DNA of 64,000 bases from Massospora cicadina (taxonomy: Eukaryota; Entomophthoromycota; Entomophthoromycetes; Entomophthorales; Entomophthoraceae). Under the pieces are notes generated by a model. It worked only from the letters and a program-made list of their open reading frames with translations. It was not told where the DNA came from and made no database searches. Within the stretch, counting starts at the first letter, position 1; each line of letters opens with the position of its first letter. Made by a program: the position numbers and the translations under genes. Shown in pieces: positions 1-12,653 of the stretch. The stretch lies in assembly GCA_022478985.1 (NCBI GenBank), contig JAKSZP010000177.1:1-64000 (forward strand). The letters are read 5' to 3'.

Positions 1-459
1 CCCCTTCATTTTTGGATCTTCTTGGTGTTTCATGAGAGCAAACTTACATTGTTCAAGGGCCCCCCACCAGGGACTCCTGAGGCCTATCTCATGGATGGGC
101 CGCCATAGTGGGAGGTGGAAAAGATAGTTGCCTTCTGCCGCGTTAAAAGAAGACTGGAGTACCTGGTATCCTGGAAGGGCTTTGACGCTGCAGAGAACAG
201 TTGGGTTCCAGCGCGCGACTGTGTGCATGCCCAAGATCTGATTGAAGCCTTCCATGAGCGATTCCCCCAGGTAGCTGGATCTCAACCGAAACTAACTGTT
301 GCCACCATGAAGTTGGCCCCTGCCCACAAGAACTTTTCCCTTTTGCAATCCCCTGGAGGGAGGGTTGAGCCCCGTCAGGAGGAGAGGGTAATGTCATGGT
401 CCCATGACATCATAGTAGGGACTGTCCCCAAGGACAAGGCTGGGCGCCAGAAGGCCTAG
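1..459 (+). pseudogene. Gypsy (chromovirus) polyprotein C-terminus with chromodomain, remnant G0
   Basis: One frame from base 1 reads the end of a Ty3/Gypsy polyprotein. It holds the post-integrase motif VFHESKLTLFKGPPPGTPE, an in-frame TAG at 106-108, then a chromodomain with the core VEKIVAF, LEYLVSWKGFDAAENSWVP and LIEAFHERFP. The aromatic and WKG positions of the fold are present. In chromoviruses this domain sits after integrase and is thought to steer integration to modified histones. The frame runs about 55 codons past the chromodomain to TAG at 457-459, a longer tail than I would expect. The rest of pol lies left of the window. It is related to, but not the same as, the chromodomains near 57600 and 62950. 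The stop makes it a pseudogene. Confidence 0.85.
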
Positions 460-1240
460 AAAGTGAAATTAAAGGGCCTCCCAGACATGAAGCATACCCT
501 AGACCAATGCTGGGTATGGGCAAAATATGCCCATGTTGGTACTAGTGAGGTGCCAAGTGCCCAGCCCCTGACATTGGACCAGGCTGAAAACAAACAGTCT
601 ACTGAATGAATGCAGATGGTTCAATTCCGTTTGTTGAGGAATGGGGCTTCAAAACCCATTCCATTTACGAAATAACGCGCTCAGGTCGAGTCCAACGTCA
701 ATTGATCACTCAAATGAAGTCAGTTTCAGCCTATTTAACTAATTTGGATGACAGTGTTGCCCTATTGGTGGGTCAGTGCTTGGGCCCACTGCGGCATAAC
801 CCCTATCCCCCCATTCAAGTTTAAATAGGTTTCCCCAACCAACATCCTTGTTGGTCGACTTCCCAAATAAAATACCCCATTTTTACCATTTTTTATGTTA
901 TTCCAAATGGTCCTGTGCGTGGACCCCTTCAAGGAGGTCTTGTGCACCATCAAAATTGCCATGTTGAACACAATACAATTATCACCTCATGTACTGTTGG
1001 TTCATCCAGGTCCCCTCCAACCTGGGTCATTTTCCCCTTCTCTCAGCGTGCACCACGACGGTTTTGGCTGGTTATTAATAGCATTTCTTTGCTTAAATTA
1101 TTATTGCTTCAGCACCCTCTGCTGGGCAATAATGATTTTTATTTTAACAGCTAGTTCCCTGGCTTTGGGCCTGTGCACCGAGCACTGCCTCTATGGGAAC
1201 TGGAGAGTTATAGACACTCTCCTAACAGCCCTGTAGGCCA
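460..1240 (+). other. Probable 3' untranslated region or LTR of remnant G0, unassigned
   Basis: No coding similarity was found after the chromodomain stop. By position this should be the 3' end and LTR of G0, but no second LTR copy exists in the window to prove it. The right edge is set by LINE sequence starting near 1241. Short open frames at 606-824 and 895-1236 have no recognisable motif. Confidence 0.35.
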
Positions 1241-3187
1241 GTTAGCGAGAAATACCTACCACCATATTGTCAGAGAAGGCCAACATTTTTAGCGGCATTT
1301 GGTTGGGGTGGACTAGGCCCCAGATTCTCATGTCCACTGCTGCCAATAAGATTTTAGCTGCAAAATTGAACAAAATTGGCAACATAGGATTGCCTTGTTA
1401 GAGACCCTGCCTGACTGGTATGTTGTTGGTTATGCCATATGCGACAATAACCTTGGTTAGCAGGCCTGAGTACAGAGCTGTTATCCATGACCTAAAGGTT
1501 TTGGGGATGCTGACTGCTTTTAACGCCTCATGTAGGAATGACCATGCTACTCGATCATAGGCCTTTTTCATGCCAAGGAACATGATATAACTCTTATTGG
1601 TTCCCTGTGCATATTGGAGTACCTTTTGGACTGCACCAATTCTGTTCCAAATACTCCAGCCCTTGATGGACCTGTTTTGGGCCTTATGGAGCGTGTGCAG
1701 TGCCGTTGCCATCAGCCAATTTGATAATATGTGCATCAGCAGCTTATAATCGGTGTTGGACAGTGCAATTGGGTGCCAGTTCTGTAGTTGGCATCAGAGT
1801 CCTTTTTTGTCAAAGAGTATAATTTGGGTCTCCTGACCTCCAAGAATTTGCTGTCCATTTAGCAGACAGTGATTAAATAGGGATTTTAATTCTGGCACAA
1901 TGCAGTCATGGTTTGCACTGTACAACTCCACACACATATTGTCAGGTCCTGGTGCCTTAAATCTCACTGACTCTTTTAGCACCTGCTTATCTCCATTAAT
2001 CAAAAATTTTGTCAGATAGGTTAGCAACATCTTCCAGAGTACAGCCCCTTAGAGCTGGCTTGGCCAGGTCAATTAGGGCATTTGTAGCTGAATTGCCCAT
2101 TACTCATTGGCAGAATAGTTTGCTGTAGTAGTGTTTAATCTCGCGCTTGATTGTTTCTGGGTCCGTTGATACTTCCCCTTCTGCCATCTCTACTTCCCAT
2201 ATCCTAGCCTTAGTTCAGATTTTCTTGAGGTGTGCCAGGACCTCTTTGGTCATCATCCCCACTAAGCTCTGATATTGGTAGGTAGAGTTGATCCATCTAT
2301 CCAAATCCTGTTTTGCCATTAAGGCCTGATACCTTTTTTGTGTAGTTTGGTACTCATTCCACCACCCTTCGCTGTCCCACCTATTGATCTTCAACCTCTC
2401 CAGTGCAGTTTTCAGCTGTTTTGCAGTGGCAGTTCACTTGTAGGTTGTCATTTTTTCAAACTTCATGCTATCATGCTTCATCTTCTCTTTGATCCTGATC
2501 CATCATTCCAGAGGGTCTATCTTTGGGTAATAATCCAGATATGTGACCAGTTGATCCAGTTTGGCTTCTATTATATGGTGCCATTCCCTGTCCCTCAGCA
2601 TGGTGGGTGCCAGTGGCCATTTGCGGTTCCTTGGGGGTTCTTCCAGATTGATATCCATGTGGACTATCATGTGGTCACTTTTGGCACTTATATTGACTTT
2701 GCTGTTGGACGTCAGCAGCCTGAGGTCAGATGACACCAGTGTATAATCTTAGGTGCAAACCAGCCTGTGGGTTACTGGCAGAGTCGTATGTCCATCACGT
2801 TAGGTTGGCTGGGTTGTTGTCCTCCTTGTTGATCGTGAGGCACATCCCCAATTTGACTAGGTATTCTAGCATTTCATTGGCCTTCCAGTTGGGACTTCTG
2901 CTTGTTGGGAACATATCCTGATTTGCATTTGTTTAGTAGTTTAGTTCTCCTGCTATAACTGTCATTGTGTTGGATGGTACTTCCAATAAAAATTCCCAAG
3001 TTATTCAGTTTTTACAGGGCTTCAGCAGAGCATAGACTGCCACCACCCAAAGGCTCTTACCAGTTTCCCTATGAGTAGAAGTCACTATTAGGATCCTTCT
3101 GGCATGAGTTTCCTCCCCAAATTCCAGGTCTATGTTATTGTTCAATGTGACAATAGCCACATGATCTGTCCAGAGTACCTGCTAATC
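1241..3187 (-). pseudogene. LINE (non-LTR retrotransposon) ORF2: endonuclease and reverse transcriptase
   Basis: Reading the minus strand from about 3187 gives an APE-type endonuclease and then a reverse transcriptase, both broken by frameshifts. Endonuclease signs are VIAGELN (the GDFN motif) and AKSDHMIVHMDI (the SDH motif). RT signs are KAPGPDNMCVEL near 1930-1960, MKKAYDRVAWSFL near 1550-1580, the IPVRQGL block, LPILFNFAAKILLAAV, and FSDNMVV at 1266-1277, where F/YADD is expected. The catalytic pair is therefore damaged. The N-terminal endonuclease is missing, and so is everything after the ADD box, because the homology stops at about 1241 against G0. The family is Tad/L1-like by these motifs; a subfamily cannot be named. 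Confidence 0.85.
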
Positions 3188-5039
3188 AATTGGGTTTTTG
3201 GTTCAGTTTTGATTTAGATTAACTTGCTAATTAGCCAAATGACCACTAACCACTTAACAAAACCATTAAAAAACAAATCATTTAAATACCAACTGCTCAG
3301 CTGTAACAATATAGCAAATACCATCAAAGTATATCAGGGTTTTCACTTCTTATGTATAAAACTTTACATTTTACTATGAAAATAATAATCTTTAAGATTT
3401 ATAAACCTTCTCCATGAAAAAAATACTTATATGTGCCAATTTTCATGTTGATTGATCAAACAGTGTCGGAATTTATAGATTATATATACCAACATCCATT
3501 TATATATATAGGTATATATCATAAGAACATATAAAGATTATATGCTTACTTATTACCCTTATATAAGCTGTGCTAGTATAAAATCAAAGTTTATTAAAAA
3601 ATTATCAGCAATAAATTTATGTTTTTTGCAATTCCTTTTGGCCTTTCATACAAATAATCTGTTTTTTTTACTTAACTATTATAAAAAGCTAATGTTTATA
3701 CTGAGGTTTTGATTGGTATTGTCTTTCCACTAATGCTAATCCACTGTGTCTTGATTTGCCACTGTAAACTACATTTATTGGGCAACATTGCTATTTATCA
3801 GTATTACCAAATGTTAAATTTATGCCTTGTTACCCTGCCAGCACAGAGTGAATTTGTAATATACCTCAAATTACCTGATCTTAAAACCATAGCAATCAAA
3901 ATAATTATTTTATATTATTATTATTACTAATTTCTATCTGCAGCACCACTGAATTTGCATTGTTATGTAATTGTTAAAATACTTGGCGTTGGACCCATGT
4001 TAACATGCTTTTTGCTATTCAGTTTATTAGCTATCATCTTTTGCCATTCCTTGTGTCTCCTTCCTGGCCTTAATTTCCTTGTCTTTCCAGAAAAGTTATG
4101 AAAACGCCCAATATTACTAGTAAATTACTAAGTAACCATAACTAATATGAACATGGGATTTTTAGGAGAGGCATAAAGAAGGGTTTGTATTTTGTAATAG
4201 GATATTTTTAGGTTTTTAACTAGTTGCTTATGAAATCAAGCATTACATAGAAAAACAAGCCCCAGCGCTGCCTAGTCACTGTCAGTACTAGATACTATTG
4301 TGTACTTTCTTTTTGAAGTCTTAAGAACCTGATAGTGATAAAAAAGGCTTCATTTTGACCATGTTTTATAAAAAGACACTATCTTCATATATTACCTTAT
4401 TAGTTTAGTGCAGTTTGACTTTTCTTAGAAATCTGATGACAAAGTGGTAAATTATATAAAATTGCTAAAAATACCATATTAGCTTCATGAACAGATCATA
4501 TATAGGTTATTTAGCACCATAAAGCATACATTTAAATAGATATAGACTAACGGTATGTGCATTGCCCACTTATCATACCATTATATCTTTTATATAATAA
4601 AACATCATGGATCAATTATATTATCTCATCATGATGACAAAATAACCCTTGTCCAACTTATATGTAAAATATCTGTAACTTCCCATTGGTGTCATAGACA
4701 AAATTTTGCTTTACACCACGATTTTTTGTTGATCCATCTATTATAAACATATTTAATCTATATTATAATCATTTGACTATATTATTGAATTCTGATTTGA
4801 GTAATTTTGAATACTAATAACGGAAAAATTAATATCAGAGCCTACTTCCATATGAATTTTAATTAGAAAATTAATCAAAACAACTTACAACTCTATGTAT
4901 TACCGCTTAGCGTTAATGTCCTTGTCCTAACTTCATTATGCTCCAGCATGTGGTAGTAGTGCTCCACCACTAGCATTTACCACCCTATGAGAAAATGCGC
5001 GCAGACAAGATCATAAAATTTACCAAATACATCAGACTG
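3188..5039. other. AT-rich spacer, no gene seen
   Basis: Strongly AT-rich sequence with only short random open frames (for example 3709-3930 and 4555-4746). I see no motif, no LTR pair and no knuckle or RT similarity. It may be old repeat DNA decayed past recognition. Confidence 0.6.
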
Positions 5040-5955
5040 CTATGTCCACTCAAGGGACTTAGCGCTCCAGCTTGAATGCATCAACCTGACTTACCTTCAT
5101 CCTTTTGATATCACTCAATCCACCATTTGCTTTTGCATCCATATTTAGTATGGATGTCTATTCCTATATGCTAAAAACAATGTTTGATCACAAAAATGCT
5201 CCCGTTGAACAGACAGGATCTATAGACTTCCACAAGTATAAGGGCTATCTTGGCATAGCTTTATTTACTGAGGAGAATGGAAAATACAGCACCAATGCTT
5301 ATGACCTATAAAAATAACCCCATCCATCACTAGAAAACATCTATTTCTGCCAACACTGTGCTTGTATTTACTTTTGTAAATCTCCCATCACACCTCCCCA
5401 AAAAATTTTACAAGGAGTTGATGTTGGAGCTCTCCACTTATGATAAAGACCCCATCCTACAATTTAATTTTAAAAGCGGTTATGAGAGCTTTGTGGCACC
5501 TCAGGCCATAGCCACCATCACCTCACAACCCAAACACAACCCATTATATCTAAACACATGTATAAATTGTTTCAGCGCCAGACCATTTCTTCTGGGCTTG
5601 CATCAACAATGGCTATACAATTTTCCCATTCTGTCATGAATTATATCACTAAAGAAAATCATGTTATTACAAAAAAAGTCTAGAAAAAAATGCAAACCCA
5701 CCCATGAGGCCATATCAATATTCTTTGATTGTGGGTTCTGGATTTCCTCATCCTCCCAGACTGCCTGACCAACTAGACCATCAACAAGCTGTACCAACTA
5801 CCCAAACCCTTACTTAACTGGACAAAACATTTAAATTCCAGCCATTTGAGAGGAGTCTTGAATCCATGTTCAAGATAACAATCTACATCCCCAAAAATCA
5901 ACCAATCATATCAACTATTCCTATAAAAATTCGTTTGAGTTAAAACCCTTGGCCC
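5040..5955 (+). pseudogene. ORF1-like CCHC-knuckle protein, copy 1, 5' part
   Basis: Open stretches at 5105-5311 and 5358-5639 match the minus-strand gene at 15460-17216. Shared segments include GSIDFHKYKGYLGIALFTEE against GFINFCPYMGYFNIGFPTKE, and FTFVNLPSHLPKKFYKELM against VTFANLLSHLPHQTLYEEL, followed in both by LSTY and ILQF. This part resembles the first strand and helix of an RRM-like or retroelement ORF1 fold; that is only a suggestion. A zinc knuckle follows at 5623-5668, reading PFCHELYH then KSC, with the first Cys replaced by Phe and a stop inside. The gene is cut at 5955 by element B and resumes at 12654. It is probably an ORF1/Gag-type protein of a retroelement; the function is not established. 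Confidence 0.6.
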
Positions 5956-6463
5956 TGTCAGCACTGCAACTGAGGTAATGCCAATTGGCTAAAAAGCTTC
6001 AAAGCTGCTCAGAGTTGGACATGTTATATTTATTAAAGTAAAGCAAAATACAAAACTATTGGGATGGTGAAGGCTTGCTAAACAACCTTAAGTATATTCC
6101 TTATGTAAAACTTATAGTAATAATTCCAAGAATCAATACCTGCTTTACATGAAGCTTAAGGACCTATAGGAAATTAAATGGAAACATGTTTTGAAAGCCC
6201 CTCAGATACCAATGATCATATCTTCCATTTTCAGGGTATGATGAATAATGCAATGACTTACTTTTGCTAATTATTGACTTTCTGAATTTCCAAGGTAATA
6301 CTTAGACCTCTTTAGTACTTGTAGCATAATAAAATCCTCCTTTTGCTTCTACTTTTAAGTTAAATCCCTTGTGTTATCATTGTCAATGGATGTGTTTAAC
6401 AGGAGATGTGGTCTAATTTTTACTATATTTAACTCAAACTCATATGACATTTGCAGCCTAACA
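5956..6463 (-). repeat. 3' LTR of element B
   Basis: Aligns along its length with 12140-12653; a clear shared block is TTCCATTTTCAGGGTATGAT near 6222 against the same region near 12411. On the minus strand it starts TGTTAGG and ends TGACA, the usual TG..CA. Confidence 0.8.
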
Positions 6464-7790
6464 ACTACCATTGTAGTTATGTTGGAAGGGTACATTAGAT
6501 TGCAGATTTTCCATGTACTTGGTTGACTAACCTTGCTTGGGCATCATCAAAAGTTAAATAATTTACTCTCATATATGAAGAACCCTAAAAGGTACAGACT
6601 TGGAAGTGGCAAGTTTATAAATTTTTCACTAGTTCAATGATGATAAAACATTACTTAATACCATTAGAAGGTATACAGGCAGGAATGGCAAATAGGTTAA
6701 CCCAACTAATCTCCTTGATAGTGGTGTGAATTAGGACATCCAAGGGAAAGGAATGTAACCTAATAGTTTATCAGCTAGTACTTGCAGTTTTTTGAAGGTT
6801 TAAGGTGTGGTGGAAGATAGAATAGGGTTTAGGATAGTTGGTATAGTGGGTTACCTACCACAATGTGTCTCAAAGGATAGCATTTTTATCACTAAATGAC
6901 AACTAACTTGATACTAAAACAAGGCACTTGGTAAGAAGTGGTTATACCATAGCCAGTCAGTAAATGCCATCTTTCATGGTATAAAGATAAATGTACCATT
7001 ATTTCTTTCTACAACCTAATTTGTGGATAGATTAATGAGGCAAAGAAGGCTTAATATGTAATTAATAAGGTAGCCAATTCTTGTACCACCTCAGAAGTGA
7101 ATTTTAAAAATTATTAGAAAACATCACCCATAAAATGCCATGCTGCAATTATCATGGTGATACAGGAATAGGAATTAGCTCATGTGCTGGCCATAGGATA
7201 GATACAGCTTCAATCTATTTGTTGAGGTGGTCCACAGCTTTTATTATATATCATAGACCATTTATCCTGTTGATAATGGGCCAATAACACGGATACCTAC
7301 AGTGTGAAAGAGAGCTAAATGTGCAACCACCTGGTGGAGAATCTTGGGTTGGGTTTCTTCATGTGCTCAATATGTGAGACAGGCATCCAATACATCTTAA
7401 ATGAAATCTTGCATATTATCCTTAAAAGTATTGAGACTTGAAACACTGACAAGATTTTTGTACCTCCTATTGACAGTGGTAGTGTGACCTTCCAAGGCTA
7501 CTTCTGTCCAATTAGAGGCCAGACTCAGGGAAGCCATATCTTCTCTACTAATTTTCTAACATAATATTGGAATTTTGCATTTATGTGCTTTTTATTTAAG
7601 CTTGTTTTGTACTTATGAAGTCTCCATAGTCCAAAAATCATATTGGCAGAGGATATCATAAAGGAGGTCATCCTCATTGACTAGTATTGTTAATAATAGT
7701 AATCTTAAGAGGACATTAACACTTTAGTAAACTTTGACATGCCAATGAATATTTGAAAAATCATAATTTTTAGCCAAAAGTCTTACCAAG
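6464..7790 (-). pseudogene. Integrase region of element B
   Basis: The minus strand near 7180-7330 reads GIRVIGPLSTG and then, across a frame break, KAVDHLNK and IEAVSILWPAHE. This is the Gypsy integrase core around the first catalytic Asp, whose position here reads Arg (GIR for GID). The stretch upstream (7330-7420) carries a C-rich, HQVVAHLALFHTVG segment typical of the join between the zinc-binding and core domains. Downstream parts (6464-7150) are too decayed for me to place the other two catalytic residues. Integrase would insert the cDNA copy; this one is not functional. Confidence 0.6.
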
Positions 7791-9100
7791 AAATCGTCCC
7801 TCAGGCTTATGCATCTGCTGTAGCCAGTAAAGGGAATCATGATCAGTTATCACAGTAAGTTGAGTCCCATATAAAAAGGGATGAAATTATTTATGCAAGA
7901 ATTACAGCCAGACCTTGCACTCAATGAGATTAAAAATTCCTTCAAGCTTTAGATATCACTTTACTAAAATATAAAATTGAAGGGTCTACCCAATTTTCTA
8001 TACGCTGATAAAATATTGCTCTGACTGCAACATCACTTGCATCATGAACAAAAGTAAAAACTTATCAAACTTGAGATCTATTAGTATGGGAGTCATGATT
8101 AATGCTAGCTGAAAAGGTGTCAAAAGATTGTTGTGCTTACACCAATCAGAAAGGTACATTATTATGTAACAGATGAACTAGTGGTTTAGAGAGCTTGGCA
8201 AAGTGAGGGATAAACTGAAGGTAGTACCCTATATTCTCAAGCAAACCTGGATGTCTCTCAAACTTCTTAGCAGGGATTTTTTGCGTATGGCTGTAACCTT
8301 ATCCAAAATTGGTAAGATTCCCTCATTGGTCACTTATGACCTAAAACCTTAACTCTCATTAAAAACATATTGAAAGGTTTAAATTTAAAAGGCTTTTCAC
8401 AATTGTTTAAAACTTGTCATAAATAGTCAAGGTGAGAACTAATGATTTGGGAGAAGACATTAACATAAAATAAATATACTATAATGCAGGACTTCTCTAA
8501 TTCACTAAAAAGCCACCCATAGCTTTACAAAAAGTATGAGGGGCGTTGCATAGCCCCTGAGGAATTTGTGTGGATTTAGACTATCCATCCTAGCTATCAG
8601 TGCACACTTAGCTAAGCCTTTGAGAGGCAAGTCTATCTTCTAGAATCTGCTGTCCAGATTTATCATTAGAAAGAATTAAAGACTGGCCAGAATCCAGAGA
8701 GAATCATCAATTTGAGGTAGTAGGTGACTATATATCCTAGTAATCAAGTTTAATTTGTGATAATCCATCAATACTATATTAGTTTCATCATTTTTCTTTA
8801 CAAGGAGCATAGGCGAGGCCCACGAACTTTGTGAAGGTTTTAGTAGGCCAGCGTCAAGGAGCTGCTTTAATCCATTGCTACCTATGCTTCTTTCACTTTT
8901 GGCGTCCAATTAGGCCTAGTTCATATAGGTAAGTCTTCTTTTTTGTCTACTCAATGGGTCACACCATTCAAAAACAAATTCATATGGCCCAGTGGAGAAG
9001 ATATCAGAAAAATCAGCTATTATTTTTCAGCCACCTATTGTTAGGTGGCAGTTATCCTGGCTGAAATGTTGCGCTTAATAGTGGCTATAGTAAGGGGGTC
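7791..9100 (-). pseudogene. Reverse transcriptase and RNase H region of element B
   Basis: On the minus strand, 8676-8909 is open and reads LLDAGLLKPSQSSWASPML, VKKNDETN and DYHKLNLITRIYSHLLPQID, the fingers/palm start of a Gypsy RT. The active-site box near 8455-8490 reads YLFYVNVFSQ where YLDDxNVFSQ is expected, so the catalytic Asp pair is lost. RNase H follows at about 7797-7850 with VITDHDSLYWLQQMHKPEG, a hallmark of Gypsy RNase H. The parts between are frameshifted. It copied RNA to DNA in the intact ancestor; this copy is dead. Confidence 0.8.
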
Positions 9101-9499
9101 GTCCAACTCAAAATTCCATAAAGTATAAAATGTGAGCTCTACCAATCTTTAATAGATAGTAGGCAGACAAAAGCTATGTGGCTTTTTTCCTATAAAACGC
9201 TGCTGAGGGGTTATATTGTCTAAAAGGACTGAAATGTTTCCCAAATAAGCTGGGTCCAATATGCCTGAGCAGGAATCACCATTTGAGAAGGAGCGTACAA
9301 AGGCATTCCTTCTTGGCTTCAACATTCATATGATGCATCTTTACTTAAGTCCCATGACGTGATATCATATCTGGTAGGTATAATATCCATCATCCATGAG
9401 TCATACCCTATTATTGAGTTTGTCTTGTTTGTTGTTAAGGTTTGAAAGATATATATGTTATGTGGTATCCAAGTAAAGACAAATAAGACTAAGACAAAT

Positions 9500-10000
9500 T
9501 AGTGATTCCTGAGTGTTCACACAGAAACTGATTCTTCAGCGATATTGTAACTCTGATTCTCTATAAACACAGCTGGGACAGATAGAGGAACGCTCTGAGA
9601 ATATGAGCAGGATTGAATAGGCACCAAGAGACTTAGTATATTAGGTCCCAGCCTTACCATAATCAACATTATGTTGGAGATTCAGAGCAACTATAGCTTG
9701 ACTAACCAAATGAGAAGAGTTAGCATTGACAGGAGAGCCAGTTATGACAATTTTGTAGATTATTAACTTAAAAGCCAAAATTTTACTTTGTTAAAAATCC
9801 AAATTATGGTTGCAGTGCAAAAAAGGAAGGTGAAGTGATACACAGAGAACAAGAGTAACTCAAATTACAGTGGATTTTTGACATTAATTTTATCATAATC
9901 ATTTGGTACACGTGTATCAAACATAGTAATCCAAGAAGAAGATGATTGAGGCGTGGTCTGGTTGTCAACATGAAGAGACTTTCCTTTCACGTTGAAGGGG
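9500..10000 (-). pseudogene. Protease region of element B
   Basis: The minus strand of 9650-9790 reads KIVITGSPVNANSSHLVSQA, matching the aspartic-protease site DTGSPVNxIS with the catalytic Asp position altered (reads Ile). The same region of element C reads VNSGSPININSSEIIGK. It lies between the Gag knuckle (10030-10071) and RT, as expected in a Gag-Pol polyprotein. Confidence 0.6.
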
Positions 10001-10029
10001 CTTTTCTCTGCATCTGAGATTCTTTAATA

Positions 10030-12110
10030 ACATTCCTCAGTTACGTGGCATTGTCTTCCACAATAAGTGCACTGGAGGTTCTTTTTACTTCCTCCTTTCT
10101 TCTCAAGAGCATGAGACTGGTAACATTGATTGAGATTGTAACTCAGCTTAGTTGCTTTTTGAAGTAAGCTGACTTAATCTTGACAAAAGCCTCTTTGATG
10201 GCCAGGAGGCTTGTAAATTTTTTTCTTAATGCCACCAATATGAAGCTGTAAATCTGAGCGAGATGCCAAAGCTTATATAATGGTAGTGGTTGCATTGTCC
10301 AGTGAAATGCGATCACAAGCCACCATGGTCTGCTCAATTTTAAAATTAATTTTTAAACTTGGGTGGAGATTATCCCCCTCAAATGAAGATCCCATAAAGA
10401 CCTGTTTCTTAGAAGACAAGGTCTTGTCAACCTAAACCCTTATCAAAGAAGTTCTGATCTAGTTTCATGTTTAGCTATTCTTAAATTGAGGATCCATGAT
10501 ATCTTTGGTGATGAAACTTAAGAATGTAAAAATATGTTTTATTTTTTGTTAATTGGTGGACTCTTCCATGGCTTTATTGTAAGTATACAAGAAGGAAGCA
10601 ATTTTCCTTCACTGGGGGACATACTCTTTCCTTAAAATAAGGTTATAAGTTAGTAATGTCAGGGTTAAATAAAAAAGATAATTCCTTTTGAAACACTAGA
10701 AGCAGAACCAATAACTTTGTATTGTACTTGGTAGGTTGCATTTAAACACTCTAGTCTCTTATGTTATTCACATTAGTTTAAAAATTGGCCCATTGAATCA
10801 TTTCTGCAGTGTTAGAAGCCCAATAGGTAAGCTGTTACTTAAGACCCTTCAGTTCCAATTTTTGGGCTTTAAAAAGGTCTTAAGTAGATAGATTTCATCT
10901 TTGATGGGATTAGTTTGATGGGAAGTTAAACAAGGAACACGCTGATTTGGTCTGATTGGAAACCATATAGTTATAAAAGCTGCTAATGTTGGTAAGCCCT
11001 TCTACTAAGGCCTTTATAGTATAATCAGGATCAATTGGTTGACTAGCAAGGTATACACAACAGCCTCCTATTAATGCAATAATTTGACTTTCTAATTATG
11101 CAACCCATCCTTTGATTTCATTTATCATAACTGGAGATTTTCATATATGGGCTCTGATAAAGAATGACTGAGAGGTTCAGGGGGACCGAGAGGGCTAGGA
11201 GGCCAGAATCTTCTTGAGCTACTTGATGACCAGTTGATCTGGGAGGACCAGAAGTTCCACAAACTCCTCGTGGCCCATGTAGCCCAGAGGGCCTTGGGGC
11301 CCAGGAGTTCCTTGACATATGGGAGATCCTTCTAAATCATATGTGCATTGACTTCAAGGTCATACCTGTTTTAAGGCAGCTTTCAAACTTACAAAACACC
11401 GTCCCCATCAAGCTTTGAGATTTAAAATGAAATCCCAAATAGAATATTGTCTGATTTTTAGTTGAGCTTCAGACATTATGTCTACATGAGTAGTGAGTTT
11501 GTTCTGCAGGTTATCAATAGCCCTTATTAAACTGAGCCATCTGGCAATGTACCTCATTAAACAACAGCCAGTATTGAGTATTGCACTTTGTTCTAAACAA
11601 TATAGGAGGCGGATTGATAAAAGTCTAAGTTGTATGAGTAAAATTACTGGATTAGGCTTTACTGGCTCAGCACATATGGTGGTGTAACCCTATTTTTGCA
11701 TAGCATGATAAATGGTGGTTGTACAAGTTGTTGAAGATATTGATTGACCCCTGAAAAAACTTCAAAGCTGGCAATTTAGAGGTCAGGTATAAATGCTTTA
11801 TAGTGGAAGTGACAGTGGAAGTTCTGACCCAACTGGACCATCCTTTAGGTATGAATAACAGTCAAGTAGTTGTTGAACAATTTTGCCAAGGTTGGCGATT
11901 CTTATTCTGTATTTGCTTTTATTTACAAGGGTTACTTTTCCTTTATACTCAGCAATAAACTCAAGTGCAGCTGAATTAGGGACGTCTACTTTAAAGCAAG
12001 CATTGCTTATCCATTAGGGAATTCTACAAAAATCCATTATATTGAGAGGTTTCTTGGTTAGAATCATTGTCCATATCCTTTTACGTCTTCACTCTTCTTC
12101 AGCAACTTGA
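10030..12110 (-). pseudogene. Gag of element B with CCHC knuckle and collagen-like tract
   Basis: The C-terminal zinc knuckle is intact at 10030-10071: CTYCGRQCHVTEEC (CX2CX4HX4C), which binds the element's RNA. The minus strand at 11180-11310 has glycine at every third residue across two frames: GTPGPQGPLGYMG, then GPRGVCGTSGPP, with GPPSPLGPPEPL further on. Such Gly-X-Y tracts are collagen-like. The same arrangement occurs in Gag of elements A and C. An open frame at 10143-10337 lies in the capsid region. Stops and frameshifts break the whole gene. The start codon cannot be placed. Confidence 0.65.
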
Positions 12111-12114
12111 AAAC

Positions 12115-12131
12115 CTGGTGGGAAACACCAG
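12115..12131 (-). promoter_or_regulatory. Primer-binding site of element B
   Basis: On the minus strand, a few bases after the LTR end (12140), TGGTGTTTCCCACCAGG begins with TGG, as needed to pair with a tRNA CCA end. Element C has a related sequence in the same place. Confidence 0.5.
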
Positions 12132-12139
12132 TATTTTGT

Positions 12140-12653
12140 TGTCACTGCACCTGAAACAGGGTCAGGCAGAGGTAACAGGATTTGAAGATGCTTGGAGTTA
12201 ATGTGTTATTTTTAATAAAATATATAAAAGGGGTCAGAACTAATAGGATAAACAAGGCTTTCTAAAAAACCTCAAATATATCTTAATTTAGGAAATAAGC
12301 TACTAATTATAAAAGTTGATCCTTTCTTTATTTCGAGCTTTTTTTATTTATAGAAATTGAGTGACACTAAATCTTTTTAGGACCCTCAGGGACTGAAAAT
12401 TGGGATCTTCCATTTTTCCAGGGTGTGATGTAGAATGGGATGACTTACTGTTGTTAATTGTTGAATCCTGAAATTCCAGGCAATCCTTTTGACTTCTTAA
12501 ATCCTTGTTGCATAAGTAGCATCTTCCATTTGTCCCCTCTTTTTAATGACTTGAAAATCTTGTGGATCTTCACTGTCAATTAACGTGTTTAAAAGAGATG
12601 AGGTTTTTATCAACTTTTTAAGATTTTACTCATTCAACATTTGTGTCCTGAAA
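12140..12653 (-). repeat. 5' LTR of element B
   Basis: Partner of 5956-6463. On the minus strand it ends TGACA next to the primer-binding site. The start is degraded (TTTCAGG for TGTTAGG). Confidence 0.75.

Larger units (their letters stand above)
5956..12653 (-). mobile_element. Gypsy LTR retrotransposon B
   Basis: Two similar repeats of about 0.51 kb bound a 6.7-kb minus-strand element. Between them, on the minus strand from right to left, lie Gag with a collagen-like tract and CCHC knuckle, protease, RT, RNase H and integrase. The LTRs are much diverged and all reading frames are broken, so the copy is old. Flanking 5-mers are GGCCC (5951-5955) and GGACC (12654-12658), a 4/5 match that fits a Gypsy target-site duplication. 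The insertion splits the ORF1-like copy 1. No chromodomain was seen. Confidence 0.85.

Noticed and set aside
2338..2746. Plus-strand open frames (131 and 61 residues)
   Set aside because: They lie on the strand opposite the LINE endonuclease, which carries the recognisable motifs.
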